DNA of 64,000 bases, from positions 37,744-101,743 of the IMG/VR virus record IMGVR_UViG_3300045902_000666. One strand, 5' to 3'. Numbering within the stretch: the first letter of the stretch is position 1; every line of letters begins with the position of its first letter. The translations under genes were made by a program, and so were the position numbers. The notes under the pieces are model-generated. The model was not told the origin of the DNA, searched no databases, and saw nothing but the letters and a program-made list of their open reading frames with translations. This DNA comes from a virus. Below are positions 39,383 through 47,814 of the stretch, in pieces.

Positions 39383-39826
39383 TTACTTTTCCCCCGGTTC
39401 TAAATCTGTGTGATTGTTATCCCCAATCTTATTGGCTTTTTTAAATTTATCTATCATCTTTTGGAGAACTGAATTTGGCCTTCCCTGAGTTTCAGAATTC
39501 GGTCTTAAGTCGTTTAAATGTCTTTTGGTCCATATATTAGGCTTCCCATTTGGAAGTATATAATCATCGTAATTGTGATACCAAACATCATCAAACCAAA
39601 CATATAGAGGATGCTGCTCTCCATAAGAATAAGCAACATACATTTTACCTAAACCTCCTAAATCTTCTCCGTAAGTGTGTGAGCCAACAAAGTTTTCTCT
39701 ATTTCTAACTTTTTCGGCAGCATCTTTATTTGTTATCCTTTCTTCATCTATGACACCTTCGCCATAAACATTCTCTTGGTAACAACCTTCCAAAATAGTT
39801 CTTATTAAACCTCTAATTTTTTTCAT
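39383..39826 (-). CDS. Unknown late protein with capsid-targeting-like N-terminus
   Basis: 147 residues starting MKKIRGLIRTILEGCYQ. Middle part WFDDVWYHNYDDYILPNGKP is aromatic-rich and not recognised. CTATTTAT box 24 bp upstream of the ATG. Possibly packaged in the head. Confidence 0.5.
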   Translation of the reverse strand: MKKIRGLIRTILEGCYQENVYGEGVIDEERITNKDAAEKVRNRENFVGSHTYGEDLGGLGKMYVAYSYGEQHPLYVWFDDVWYHNYDDYILPNGKPNIWTKRHLNDLRPNSETQGRPNSVLQKMIDKFKKANKIGDNNHTDLEPGEK

Positions 39827-39849
39827 TTTAAAGACACCTTTTTACAGAA

Positions 39850-39857
39850 ATAAATAG
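39850..39857 (-). promoter_or_regulatory. CTATTTAT box
   Basis: GGGA-CTATTTAT upstream of the ATG at 39826. Confidence 0.5.
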
Positions 39858-39869
39858 TCCCAAAAAAAG

Positions 39870-39892
39870 AAAAGGCTCCATTGGAGCCTTTT
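39870..39892 (-). terminator. Terminator of the ssb gene
   Basis: AAAAGGCTCC - ATT - GGAGCCTTTT. Confidence 0.85.
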
Positions 39893-39921
39893 ACAAATTA
39901 CACTATTAACGCTATAATATT

Positions 39922-40377
39922 TTAGAAAGGAAGGTCATCTCCCTGGTCTAAACTAGCTGCAAATTGTGCTTGATTATTTTCAGCACCACTTGTAGCATAA
40001 TCATTCACCTGCTGAGCTGGTGAAGGATTTGCACCTTCGTTTTTACTTTCTTTTTTCTGAATTTGAACGTCATAAGCTACGATTTTTGTAGCTCTAACTT
40101 TTTGTCCTTCTTTGTTTTCAAATTCTTCAGTCTTGATTTTTCCTTCAACATAGACCAAAGAACCTTTTTTAAGGTTATTTCCAACAAACTTTGCTGTCTC
40201 ACCCCAAACCTCTACATTATGCCACTCTGTTCTTGTTTGTTTTTCACCATTCTTGTCTTTAAAATATTCATTTGTGGCAACTGTGAATCTTGCTACTGTA
40301 GCGTCATTTTTTAAATAACTAACTTCGGCATCTTTGCCAGCATTTCCTAATAGGATTACTTTGTTTACACTGTTCAT
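39922..40377 (-). CDS. ssb: Single-stranded DNA-binding protein
   Basis: 151 residues. Bacterial-type OB fold: NKVILLGNAGKDAEV, FTVATNE, TEWHNVEVWGETAKFV, KGSLVYVEGKIKTEEF. Gln/Asn-rich linker and acidic tip ending DDLPF, the signal by which SSB recruits replication and repair proteins. Host-type promoter upstream suggests early expression. Protects ssDNA during phage replication. Confidence 0.95.
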   Translation of the reverse strand: MNSVNKVILLGNAGKDAEVSYLKNDATVARFTVATNEYFKDKNGEKQTRTEWHNVEVWGETAKFVGNNLKKGSLVYVEGKIKTEEFENKEGQKVRATKIVAYDVQIQKKESKNEGANPSPAQQVNDYATSGAENNQAQFAASLDQGDDLPF

Positions 40378-40424
40378 AACTTTACTGTTTTAAATTTAAC
40401 TTTGTTTTGTTGTTAATAGTAATA

Positions 40425-40455
40425 CAAATATAGTTCTTTTTCTGGGAAAAAACAA
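40425..40455 (-). promoter_or_regulatory. Host-type promoter of ssb
   Basis: TTG, 20 bp, TATATTTG on the minus strand. Confidence 0.65.
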
Positions 40456-40477
40456 TAATAAAACACTTTTTTTTGGA

Positions 40478-40485
40478 CTATTTAT
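40478..40485 (+). promoter_or_regulatory. CTATTTAT box
   Basis: TTGGA-CTATTTAT, divergent from ssb; 32 bp before the ATG at 40518. Confidence 0.55.
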
Positions 40486-40517
40486 GTAAAAATAAACACC
40501 AAAAAAAATACTATAAC

Positions 40518-42047
40518 ATGGAAAAGGCTATAAGACAAGTAATTAGAGAGGCTTTTAATTCAGCTTTTGTTCATTTTTCGCTATTAAATGAAGCAAAAAT
40601 GAATATTACACCTGAGCAAGCAGCTAATGTTTTAAAATCAATGAAAGATACTCCTGATTTTAGAAATCTTAAATTTGGTAAAGTTGATGATAAATTTCTA
40701 AACGAAGTTTTAAGTATACTAATTGAAGAATACAAACAAAATCCTTCCCAAGAATTAGCATGGGCTATTGCAATGCCTTTTACAGATGATTCTATAGCTA
40801 TGAGAAAAATAGTTTTACCCGTTGTAAACAATCTTAAAAAAGGATTTGGCCAATATAACATATACAACGAGGCGTTTTTAGATATTTATAAAAAAGCTTG
40901 GTCTCTTTTGTTTACGACTACCAATGAAAGAACTGGAACGCCTATGCTTTTTAGCATTGTGAGCAAAGGTTATGGTGAGTCTAAAATTGAGCCGATGCTT
41001 GAAACTTTTGATGAATTAATACAAGATTCTAATTTAAGTGAAGAATATAAAATTATAGCTCATGAGCATTATGCTAATAGAAGAAATGCAAAAACCATCT
41101 CTGATAACTATAAAGAATATTTCCCAACTCCAGAAGATGCACATATAGCAATTGAAAATTTTAAAAATGACCCAGCTGTAATTTCTATTGGTAAAGAGGC
41201 TTTCAGAAAAAATCAAATTCCAGAATCATCTTTTACCAAATTTAACCCTATGAACCCAGAAGCCTTATTTGGAAGAAGGGAGGCAGATAATCTTTCGAAA
41301 ATTATTACGGCTTTCAAAAATCAAGTTTCAAATGCTACAAGAACAGCTAATATAACAGCAACTGACGTTTCGCTTGACGCTCCTCTAGGTGGTTCTGGTG
41401 ATGAAGATGACACAACAATGGCTGATAAATTAAAATCTAAGAGTGGTGATTTTAATCCAGAATTACAAGGTGTAAAAGGGTATGATGTTTCTCAATCTAC
41501 ATATGGAGATGTAGCTTCAGAAACTGGTTCAGAATTTAATGATGCATCAGAAAAATTAGGAAAAGTTTATGATGCTTTTAAAGAAGTTTTAGAATTTGCT
41601 AAATCATTAAATGTAGACCCTAAAATTACAACTGCAGCAGAAGAGGTTTATGTTAACGGAATTAACTATGACAATATTTCTGCAAAATACCCAGAACTTT
41701 ATCCAACAAATGCAGATGTTAGAACTGCTTTGAAGAGATATATAACGATGATGACTGGTAAAAAAATAGAGCCTGCAGTAGAAAAAATATTTACAAAATA
41801 TGGTTTACCAACAGGAAAGTGGGAGTGGAGCGATGAAGCTCAAGATGAATTGTGGGTACCTTTATTATCGGCAGTTCCTCCAAAAGAATTCTTTAAATCA
41901 GGCGAAAGCGAAACAGCTCAAAAGAAAAAAATGAGGTCGCTTGGTTCTATAGATACCTCAAAGAGACAAATATGGGAAGAAGAAATAAGTGATGAAGAAG
42001 TTGATAAAATATTTGAAATGATAATTAAAAAGATAAATGGTAAGTAA
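40518..42047 (+). CDS. Large late protein, possibly a divergent sigma-like factor
   Basis: 509 residues from MEKAIRQVIREAFN (shared head-targeting-like helix). A DVSLDAPLGGSGDEDDTTMADKL segment near residue 290 resembles the linker between sigma regions 3 and 4. Two related helix-turn-helix-like blocks are visible: YKIIAHEHYANRRNAKTISDN (about 175) and PKITTAAEEVYVNGINYDNI (about 370). Region 2 is not clear. It could be a structural protein instead. Late box upstream and a strong terminator downstream make it a single-gene unit. Confidence 0.4.
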   Translation: MEKAIRQVIREAFNSAFVHFSLLNEAKMNITPEQAANVLKSMKDTPDFRNLKFGKVDDKFLNEVLSILIEEYKQNPSQELAWAIAMPFTDDSIAMRKIVLPVVNNLKKGFGQYNIYNEAFLDIYKKAWSLLFTTTNERTGTPMLFSIVSKGYGESKIEPMLETFDELIQDSNLSEEYKIIAHEHYANRRNAKTISDNYKEYFPTPEDAHIAIENFKNDPAVISIGKEAFRKNQIPESSFTKFNPMNPEALFGRREADNLSKIITAFKNQVSNATRTANITATDVSLDAPLGGSGDEDDTTMADKLKSKSGDFNPELQGVKGYDVSQSTYGDVASETGSEFNDASEKLGKVYDAFKEVLEFAKSLNVDPKITTAAEEVYVNGINYDNISAKYPELYPTNADVRTALKRYITMMTGKKIEPAVEKIFTKYGLPTGKWEWSDEAQDELWVPLLSAVPPKEFFKSGESETAQKKKMRSLGSIDTSKRQIWEEEISDEEVDKIFEMIIKKINGK

Positions 42048-42053
42048 ATAATT

Positions 42054-42073
42054 AACCCCGGACTTCCGGGGTT
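42054..42073. terminator. Bidirectional terminator
   Basis: AACCCCGGA - CT - TCCGGGGTT, between convergent genes. Confidence 0.9.
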
Positions 42074-42075
42074 TT

Positions 42076-42321
42076 TTATTCTCTTCTCATTACAACAGCT
42101 TCAAAATTTTCTTTTTCTATTTTTACAAGTTTTCCTTCTTCATCAATCTTGTATATGTTTAATTCAGAATCAAAAAATACTTTTGAGTAATTCATTTCAT
42201 TTGATTCATAAATTTTTTCTTTTGAAGTGTCTTTTACTCTTATTTTAAGAGAATCTCTTTTTGCGGACAGATAAGTTTCAAACATCAAATCTATTTCCTT
42301 ATATCTTGCTTCGTCTTTCAT
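42076..42321 (-). CDS. Small unknown protein
   Basis: 81 residues, highly charged. Helical N-terminal half (ARYKEIDLMFETYLSAKRD) and a short beta C-terminal half (VFFDSELNIYKIDEEGKLV). TATATTTG sits only 5 bp upstream of the ATG, so a transcript from it would be nearly leaderless. Not recognised. Confidence 0.45.
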   Translation of the reverse strand: MKDEARYKEIDLMFETYLSAKRDSLKIRVKDTSKEKIYESNEMNYSKVFFDSELNIYKIDEEGKLVKIEKENFEAVVMRRE

Positions 42322-42348
42322 AAAACAAATATAATAAATAAATTAGAA

Positions 42349-42792
42349 TTAGCAAAAACCAGAATACTTACAGATTATATTTTCTATGCTTTTACTTTTT
42401 AAATCAAACATTTTTTGCATGTTTGGTAAAACAGACTCTGGCATTTCGTACAAATAAAACCAGCCATAATCAATAGCTTCCTCGGCAGGCCCTAATTCAG
42501 GGACAAATTCTTCATCGAACAAGCCGATGTAAGTATAAAAATCCAAATGATTATCTCTATTTACATATACAGGCTCTTTCGATATTCTATATTCACCTTC
42601 GTATTGGCTTTCTTCTTTAAACTCTCTTTTAGCTGTTTCCTGAGGATTAGAATCCTCTGGCTCCATCTTACCCCCAAAACCAGCCCACAGTCCAGGTGAA
42701 GGTTGATTAAACCCTCTCCTAACTAACAATATTCTTCCTGTTTTAGTACAAATAGGGAGAACACCAGCAGCTATTTTTTTACCAGATGTCAT
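42349..42792 (-). CDS. Nudix hydrolase
   Basis: 147 residues from MTSGKKIAAGVLP; this ATG follows a CTATTTAT box. Nudix box reads GGKMEPEDSNPQETAKREFKEESQY, with the R-E-x-x-E-E catalytic core. The layout (LWAGFGGKME, DYGWFYLYEMPE) is that of NTP- or ADP-ribose-type Nudix enzymes. May clean the nucleotide pool or act on NAD-derived molecules. Expressed separately from the helicase gene upstream. Confidence 0.85.
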   Translation of the reverse strand: MTSGKKIAAGVLPICTKTGRILLVRRGFNQPSPGLWAGFGGKMEPEDSNPQETAKREFKEESQYEGEYRISKEPVYVNRDNHLDFYTYIGLFDEEFVPELGPAEEAIDYGWFYLYEMPESVLPNMQKMFDLKSKSIENIICKYSGFC

Positions 42793-42798
42793 ACTGAA

Positions 42799-42806
42799 AT
42801 AAATAG
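42799..42806 (-). promoter_or_regulatory. CTATTTAT box
   Basis: AATA-CTATTTAT 6 bp upstream of the Nudix ATG, located inside the last codons upstream region of the helicase gene. Confidence 0.5.
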
Positions 42807-42821
42807 TATTAAAAATAACAA

Positions 42822-45413
42822 TTAACATCCAAAAACCATAAAATATAACTTATGCTTGCTTCTTGATACAGCTACATAATGTATATTTTTAGGTTCCACA
42901 TCAACTTCATCATTAGGGTCGAAAGTAATCGCTTCTAATTGTTTTTTACTAAGCCTAGTCCACATAGGATTGGATTGGAGTATTTCCATAGAAATGGAAT
43001 TAACCACAACACAGGTTTCAAATTCTCTCCCCTTGCTCTTGTGTATAGTAGTAATGAATTTATTGCTTTTTTTATGCATTTCAATAAAATGTATTATCTC
43101 ATGCTCACTTTCAAAATAGTTTTTAAGCTTAAGGAATTTATTTTTCAATAATCCATTTATTTCTCCTTTGTGAAAGTTCTTAATATCCTTATCAGTTATA
43201 AAATTAAAATACCTCATAGGTATTTTTTTTCTAAGCAATATAAGCTCTAATTTTTTGATAATGTCATTGGTCCTAACTAGAACAGCGACTTGTTCTGGCG
43301 TTTGTAGAATTTCAATAAGCTCATCTATTGTAACCATGAACTTATTATCTACAAATCCATTTTCTTTACTATTTGCAGTTGCTTTTAATGATGAGAATTT
43401 ATTGGAATTTTCAACAATATTTTGGTCACTCCTAAAATTAACAGAAAGAGACATTACTTTTGTTTCACGTCTTGCCTTTAACATTTCTTCTAGCAAGTTA
43501 CAGTTTGCTCCAGAATAACCATATATACTATTATGAGTAAAAATTCCATTAGCTATGAAATTATGAGTGTTTTCTATATTTATATCATATACAAATCCAT
43601 CATAATTTTCAACACTTACAGACTCTATTATATCATATTCTATATTATTATTTTCTCCTAAGACATATACAGTCATTCCTTTAATAAGGTATGATGCCTT
43701 TGTGAAATTTAAAGCACTTCCTTTTTTAAGTAAAGTATTTCTATTTTCAATACCATCAACTATGCTCAAAAATTTATTTTTAATTATAACTAAATCTTCA
43801 AAATTATTAGATTGCTTCCTTATTCTCCACCCAGTACCTTTTCCATTATTTTGAACTTTAAGCCCAGCATTTATTATTTTTTCTCTATCAGAATATGAAC
43901 TTCCTCCTATTTCTAATTTATGAATTGATTTATCACCTCTTCCGTCACCACACAAACATATATTAATGTTTCTATCATGCAAATTATTGGTACTTTTTGG
44001 AAAGTGATGAGGAATATTAAAATCAAAGTCTTTAAACTTTAACAACTCCAAACCACCAACTTCCGAATTTATGTTTTTAAATACTTTATCAATAAACTCC
44101 TGAGTTGTTATCTTATCTCTTTCTTGAAAAACCAATGTTGGTATTCCATATTTTAAAGAATAATATTGCTCCCAATACTTTGAATCCTGTAATGTTTCAC
44201 TAGCTTCTAGTAACCATATTTTCTGAGCATGCTCTCCATTTAGCCTATTCATAAAGCCAAAACGATTGCCTTTATCAAATGAGATTCTGTTGTGGTAACT
44301 CCTAGTAATTCCAATTCTAAAACCATAACCTTTTTTATACATCAAATATGTAAAAAATAATTCTTTTTCATTTATAACATATTTTGCAAAGTGAGTATGC
44401 TCTCTTGTAGTAATCAATTCTTTTCCAGATTTAGTTTTTATTTTAATAACTTCTCCAGAAAACTTATTTTTAAAGACATCAGTTACTGTTTTATAGCCTA
44501 AATTATCAGAACCTTTTCCTGTTAATACTTTGTCTCCTATTTTTAATTCTTCTATACACTTAATTCCATTATCAGTATGTATTTTTGTCCCTTCAACTAC
44601 GCACTGATTTTTATCTCCAATCAAATAGTAATATGTAGCATTTAGAGAAAGTAAAATCTGTAATTGTATTGTAGAAGTATCTTGATACTCATCAACAAAT
44701 ATATAATCATATTTGTTTCTAAACATTTTTAACCACTTATCTTCACGAAATAAATCTCTGACTTCAATTAGCATATCAGAGAAATCTCTCGCTTTTGTTT
44801 CTCTTAAATAAAGATTATATTCATAAATAAATGGAGGTGCCAAACACTTTACCTTATCAGCAGTTTGAAGTTTATAAGCAGCAATTTTAGAAGAAAAGAA
44901 ATTTGAATCTTCGTATAAATTGCCTATTGTCTCATAAAAAATATCTTTCACTTCTTGGTCTGCTCCTAGAGCTGGTTTGTATTTCTCCTTAAACCATTCA
45001 ATGAATTTATAAAAATCAGCAACCTCTTTGTACTTACCAAGAGTAGTTAATATACTTAAACAAAAAGAGTGAATTGTTGTAATTCTAATTCCTTTTTTGG
45101 TTTTATTATCCCAAACTTGTATACCATCTCTTTCAATCCTTTCTGTCAATTCTTTCACAGCATCATTTGTAAAACTAAAAAAGATAATCTTTTCAGGCTC
45201 TACACCTCTTCTAAGTAACTCTTTTAATCTTTGAACACATGAAAATGTTTTACCACTACCTGCAGTAGCAGAAAGTATTATTGACTCTTTACCAGAATAT
45301 TCTACAAATGCTTTTTGCTCCTCAGTATACTTCTGTGTTTCCAGCTCATCTAAAATACTAAGCTGGGGAGGAGCTGGTTGTAATGATTTTACAACCAGTT
45401 TCTTCCTTGCCAT
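42822..45413 (-). CDS. UvrD/PcrA-like DNA helicase with intein
   Basis: 863 residues before splicing, about 505 after. SF1A helicase motifs: Q/Walker A ILSATAGSGKTFSC (49-56), TTIHSFCLSIL, Walker B IFVDEYQDTS (238-247), GDKNQ-SIYGYSG (split by the intein), FVTTIHKSKGREFE and VAVSRSKHKLYF. Shorter than UvrD (about 720), so subdomains are reduced, as in phage Dda/UvrD-like enzymes. Works 3' to 5' on DNA in repair or replication, by family. Neighbours are an inactive-looking exonuclease and the sigma factor. Confidence 0.85.
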   Translation of the reverse strand: MARKKLVVKSLQPAPPQLSILDELETQKYTEEQKAFVEYSGKESIILSATAGSGKTFSCVQRLKELLRRGVEPEKIIFFSFTNDAVKELTERIERDGIQVWDNKTKKGIRITTIHSFCLSILTTLGKYKEVADFYKFIEWFKEKYKPALGADQEVKDIFYETIGNLYEDSNFFSSKIAAYKLQTADKVKCLAPPFIYEYNLYLRETKARDFSDMLIEVRDLFREDKWLKMFRNKYDYIFVDEYQDTSTIQLQILLSLNATYYYLIGDKNQCVVEGTKIHTDNGIKCIEELKIGDKVLTGKGSDNLGYKTVTDVFKNKFSGEVIKIKTKSGKELITTREHTHFAKYVINEKELFFTYLMYKKGYGFRIGITRSYHNRISFDKGNRFGFMNRLNGEHAQKIWLLEASETLQDSKYWEQYYSLKYGIPTLVFQERDKITTQEFIDKVFKNINSEVGGLELLKFKDFDFNIPHHFPKSTNNLHDRNINICLCGDGRGDKSIHKLEIGGSSYSDREKIINAGLKVQNNGKGTGWRIRKQSNNFEDLVIIKNKFLSIVDGIENRNTLLKKGSALNFTKASYLIKGMTVYVLGENNNIEYDIIESVSVENYDGFVYDINIENTHNFIANGIFTHNSIYGYSGANCNLLEEMLKARRETKVMSLSVNFRSDQNIVENSNKFSSLKATANSKENGFVDNKFMVTIDELIEILQTPEQVAVLVRTNDIIKKLELILLRKKIPMRYFNFITDKDIKNFHKGEINGLLKNKFLKLKNYFESEHEIIHFIEMHKKSNKFITTIHKSKGREFETCVVVNSISMEILQSNPMWTRLSKKQLEAITFDPNDEVDVEPKNIHYVAVSRSKHKLYFMVFGC
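43530..44603 (-). other. Intein in the UvrD-like helicase
   Basis: 358 residues inserted after Gln270, in motif III (GDKNQ/SIYGYSG). Begins CVVEGTKIHTDNGIKCIEEL (block A, Cys1), block B TREHTHF, and ends VYDINIENTHNFIANGIFTHN (blocks F and G, His-Asn) followed by Ser. The centre (EHAQKIWLLEASETLQDSKY, GDGRGDKSIH) is typical of the homing-endonuclease part of UvrD/PcrA inteins. All splice residues are present. Confidence 0.9.
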
Positions 45414-45433
45414 ATTGTTATTAAAATTTTAAT

Positions 45434-46285
45434 TTATTTGTTTTCTGCTACAACAGCAGCTTCAGCTTTAGCAATCAACTTCTTAAATACCAACTTTGTG
45501 TCGGCAGGCATATTTGATTCTTTTATAAACCAATCACAATATCCTTTATCTGCGGCAATAATAGTAAACAGTTGGCCCTTGTATTTTTGACCAGTGTTTA
45601 GAACAGGTTTGCCATCTGCATTTAATACAATATATCCATTAATATCAAGTGCACCTTTATTATCATTAAAAAGGTTATTCAACACTTCAATATCTTTTTT
45701 AAATTCATAAACATTACCTTTTCTATCTTGATATTGTTTTTCCGAATAAGTTTCCAACATAGAATTGAATATTCTTAAATTGGTATCATTAACAAAATCA
45801 GAAGAAAGAGGTGTTCCGAATTCCACTTTCTCATCACAATAAAATCTTGCTGCAGAACGAAAATCTCTTGGTTCCATAGTGTGATATATTAAAGAAAGGT
45901 CAATTATTTTTCTGTTATAAAAAGTGAACTCTACATTTGCTCTTGCAAATTCTTCAGATAAGAATTTTAAATCAAAATTTCTGATATTAAAACCAATAAA
46001 ATCACAATCTCCAAGAAACTCTTTAATTTTAGATGCCACCTCTTGAAATGTAGGTGAATCTTTTACCATTTCATCTGTAATACCATTTAAATCACTTGCT
46101 GTTTTTGGTATAGGCATTCCTGGATTAAATTTTCTTGTACCTGTTTGTTTTTTCCCGTCTTTAGAAATTTTTGTAATAGACAATTCAATAATTCTATCAC
46201 TTTCTGAGTTCAATCCTGTTGTTTGAATTTTAATAAAAGCCAATGGCTTCTTTAGCTCTAAGTTTAATTTATCAACTGTTTTCAT
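45434..46285 (-). CDS. DnaQ-like exonuclease with degraded active site
   Basis: 283 residues. Clearly of the DEDDh 3'-5' exonuclease fold: LAFIKIQTTGLNSESDRIIEL, GITDEMVKDSPTF, CDFIGFNIRNFDLKFL, DLSLIYHTMEPRDFRSAA. But the first motif D-x-E is K-x-Q, and the His of the third motif (AHxAxxD) is missing (FGTPLSSDF), so metal-dependent catalysis is unlikely. Could be a structural or DNA-binding subunit for the polymerase or helicase. Extra C-terminal 100 residues not recognised. Confidence 0.75.
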   Translation of the reverse strand: MKTVDKLNLELKKPLAFIKIQTTGLNSESDRIIELSITKISKDGKKQTGTRKFNPGMPIPKTASDLNGITDEMVKDSPTFQEVASKIKEFLGDCDFIGFNIRNFDLKFLSEEFARANVEFTFYNRKIIDLSLIYHTMEPRDFRSAARFYCDEKVEFGTPLSSDFVNDTNLRIFNSMLETYSEKQYQDRKGNVYEFKKDIEVLNNLFNDNKGALDINGYIVLNADGKPVLNTGQKYKGQLFTIIAADKGYCDWFIKESNMPADTKLVFKKLIAKAEAAVVAENK

Positions 46286-46295
46286 AATAATTTGT

Positions 46296-46562
46296 TTATA
46301 GTTCTAACCATTTTTGATTTAATATTTTATATATCTCCTTACTCCTGTTTTCGTCCCACTCTTCTTCTTTTTCTTCAACAAAAGTAACTTCTTTTTCTGT
46401 AACCCAGAAATATTTTTTTGTGTCTTCATCTATAATAGCTTCAACAAACATCATATCTTCCTCATTTTTAAGCAATAAAATAATTTGATTTGCTGGTATA
46501 GAGGAAAGGTCCAACATTTGTTTTTTATCATTTAACTTATAGTATCTAACACTTTTTTTCAT
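46296..46562 (-). CDS. Small unknown protein
   Basis: 88 residues, acidic. YYKLNDKKQMLDLSSIPANQ then beta strands and a Glu-rich helix (EEKEEEWDENRSKEIYK). Two bp after the sigma-factor stop region in the same transcript, so possibly linked to sigma or transcription. Not recognised. Confidence 0.45.
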   Translation of the reverse strand: MKKSVRYYKLNDKKQMLDLSSIPANQIILLLKNEEDMMFVEAIIDEDTKKYFWVTEKEVTFVEEKEEEWDENRSKEIYKILNQKWLEL

Positions 46563-46564
46563 TT

Positions 46565-47437
46565 TTAAGAAATTTTACAATTCAAAAATTCTCTTAACCT
46601 TGAACTTTGATTAAACATTCTCAATTTTTTAAGAGCCAGCTCTTTTACTTGCCTAACTCTTTCATTTGTTAAATCTAGTTCTTCACCTATTTCTTTTAAA
46701 CTCATTTCATGATAACCATTTAAACCAAAAAACATATTAAGGATTTTAACTTCTCTTTCTGTTAAAGATTCAAATACATTATTGATTTCTGTTTTCAAAG
46801 AATATGAATTTATTTTTTCATCTATATCATCTAAAGTATCTCCCGGAATAATATCACTTAACTCAGTATCTGAATCATCTGAAACTTTAGAATCTATTGA
46901 TAAACAGAAATTACTTCCAGCTAAAATTTCAGATATTTCTTTTTCTTTAAAATCTAAAACTTGACTAAGTTCATCTGCAGTAGGCTCTCTATCTAATTGT
47001 TGGAATAATTTTTCTTGAGCCTTGGATATTTTTGTATTCGCATTTATTTTGTTTACAGGCAATCTTACAGTGCTTCCTGTTTCATATAAAGCTTGTAAAA
47101 TTGATTGTCTCACCCACCAAACAGCATAAGAAATAAATTTAAACCCTCTGGTTTCATCATATTTATCTATTGCTTTTATCAAACCTATATTACCTTCTTG
47201 TATCAATTCTTCAACAGGTAATCCTAAATTTTGATATTCTTTTGCAACAGATAAAACAAATTTTAAATTACATTCTATAAGCTTTGCCTTAGCTTTTTCA
47301 TCTCCTTTTTTAGCTGATACTGCTAATTTTGTTTGGTCTTCACCAGAAAGAACTTCTATCTTTCTAATGTCTTTGAAATAGTTTTTTACTGAAATACTAT
47401 TTCCACTAATTAAATAATCTCCATTGTTGTTTGCCAT
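46565..47437 (-). CDS. RpoD-like sigma-70 factor
   Basis: 290 residues. All sigma-70 regions of the short Bacteroidota primary sigma: region 1.2 (ISVKNYFKDIRKI), region 2 (NLKFVLSVAKEYQNLGLPVE, ELIQEGNIGLIKAIDKYDET, GFKFISYAVWWVRQSILQAL), region 3 (REPTADELSQVL), region 4 (SLTEREVKILNMFFGLNGYH, SLKEIGEELDLTNERVRQVK). Regions 2.3-2.4 are nearly identical in type to host sigma-A, implying acquisition from a host. Probably redirects RNA polymerase to phage promoters. Confidence 0.95.
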   Translation of the reverse strand: MANNNGDYLISGNSISVKNYFKDIRKIEVLSGEDQTKLAVSAKKGDEKAKAKLIECNLKFVLSVAKEYQNLGLPVEELIQEGNIGLIKAIDKYDETRGFKFISYAVWWVRQSILQALYETGSTVRLPVNKINANTKISKAQEKLFQQLDREPTADELSQVLDFKEKEISEILAGSNFCLSIDSKVSDDSDTELSDIIPGDTLDDIDEKINSYSLKTEINNVFESLTEREVKILNMFFGLNGYHEMSLKEIGEELDLTNERVRQVKELALKKLRMFNQSSRLREFLNCKIS

Positions 47438-47468
47438 AACTCTTTTTTCTTGCCATAATCTTCTGAAA

Positions 47469-47747
47469 TTATGCGTTCCAGTCTAATTGTTGTATAAATT
47501 TTTTAAATGCCAGAAACTGTTCTTCTGTACTAATATTAATTTGTGTTCTCGTTGGTTTACTCTCTTCGTTTTGATTTTCTGGTATACTAAATCCGTGAAC
47601 TATAACTGAAACATATCTTGTTTCTGTTCCTTTTTCACGAAAGGTAACTAAATCAAATTCTAAGAAACCATTGTTCTCATCTCCAATTCTAACATAAGTT
47701 TGATTTTCTTGTTGTTGAACTGGGTTGTTTTGTTCATTGTTATTCAT
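47469..47747 (-). CDS. Small unknown protein
   Basis: 92 residues. Asn/Gln-rich start, then a beta-type domain (YVRIGDENNGFLEFDLVTF, YVSVIVHGFSIP) and a C-terminal helix (LAFKKFIQQLDW). First gene of the transcript that includes the sigma factor, from a host-type promoter. Not recognised. Confidence 0.5.
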   Translation of the reverse strand: MNNNEQNNPVQQQENQTYVRIGDENNGFLEFDLVTFREKGTETRYVSVIVHGFSIPENQNEESKPTRTQINISTEEQFLAFKKFIQQLDWNA

Positions 47748-47778
47748 AATAAAAAAATTTTACATTAAACGCCAAATA

Positions 47779-47810
47779 CAAATATAACTTATTTTGGATA
47801 ATTCACCAAA
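47779..47810 (-). promoter_or_regulatory. Host-type promoter
   Basis: TTTG, 20 bp, TATATTTG; drives the 92-residue gene and the sigma factor. Confidence 0.75.
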
Positions 47811-47814
47811 TAAG

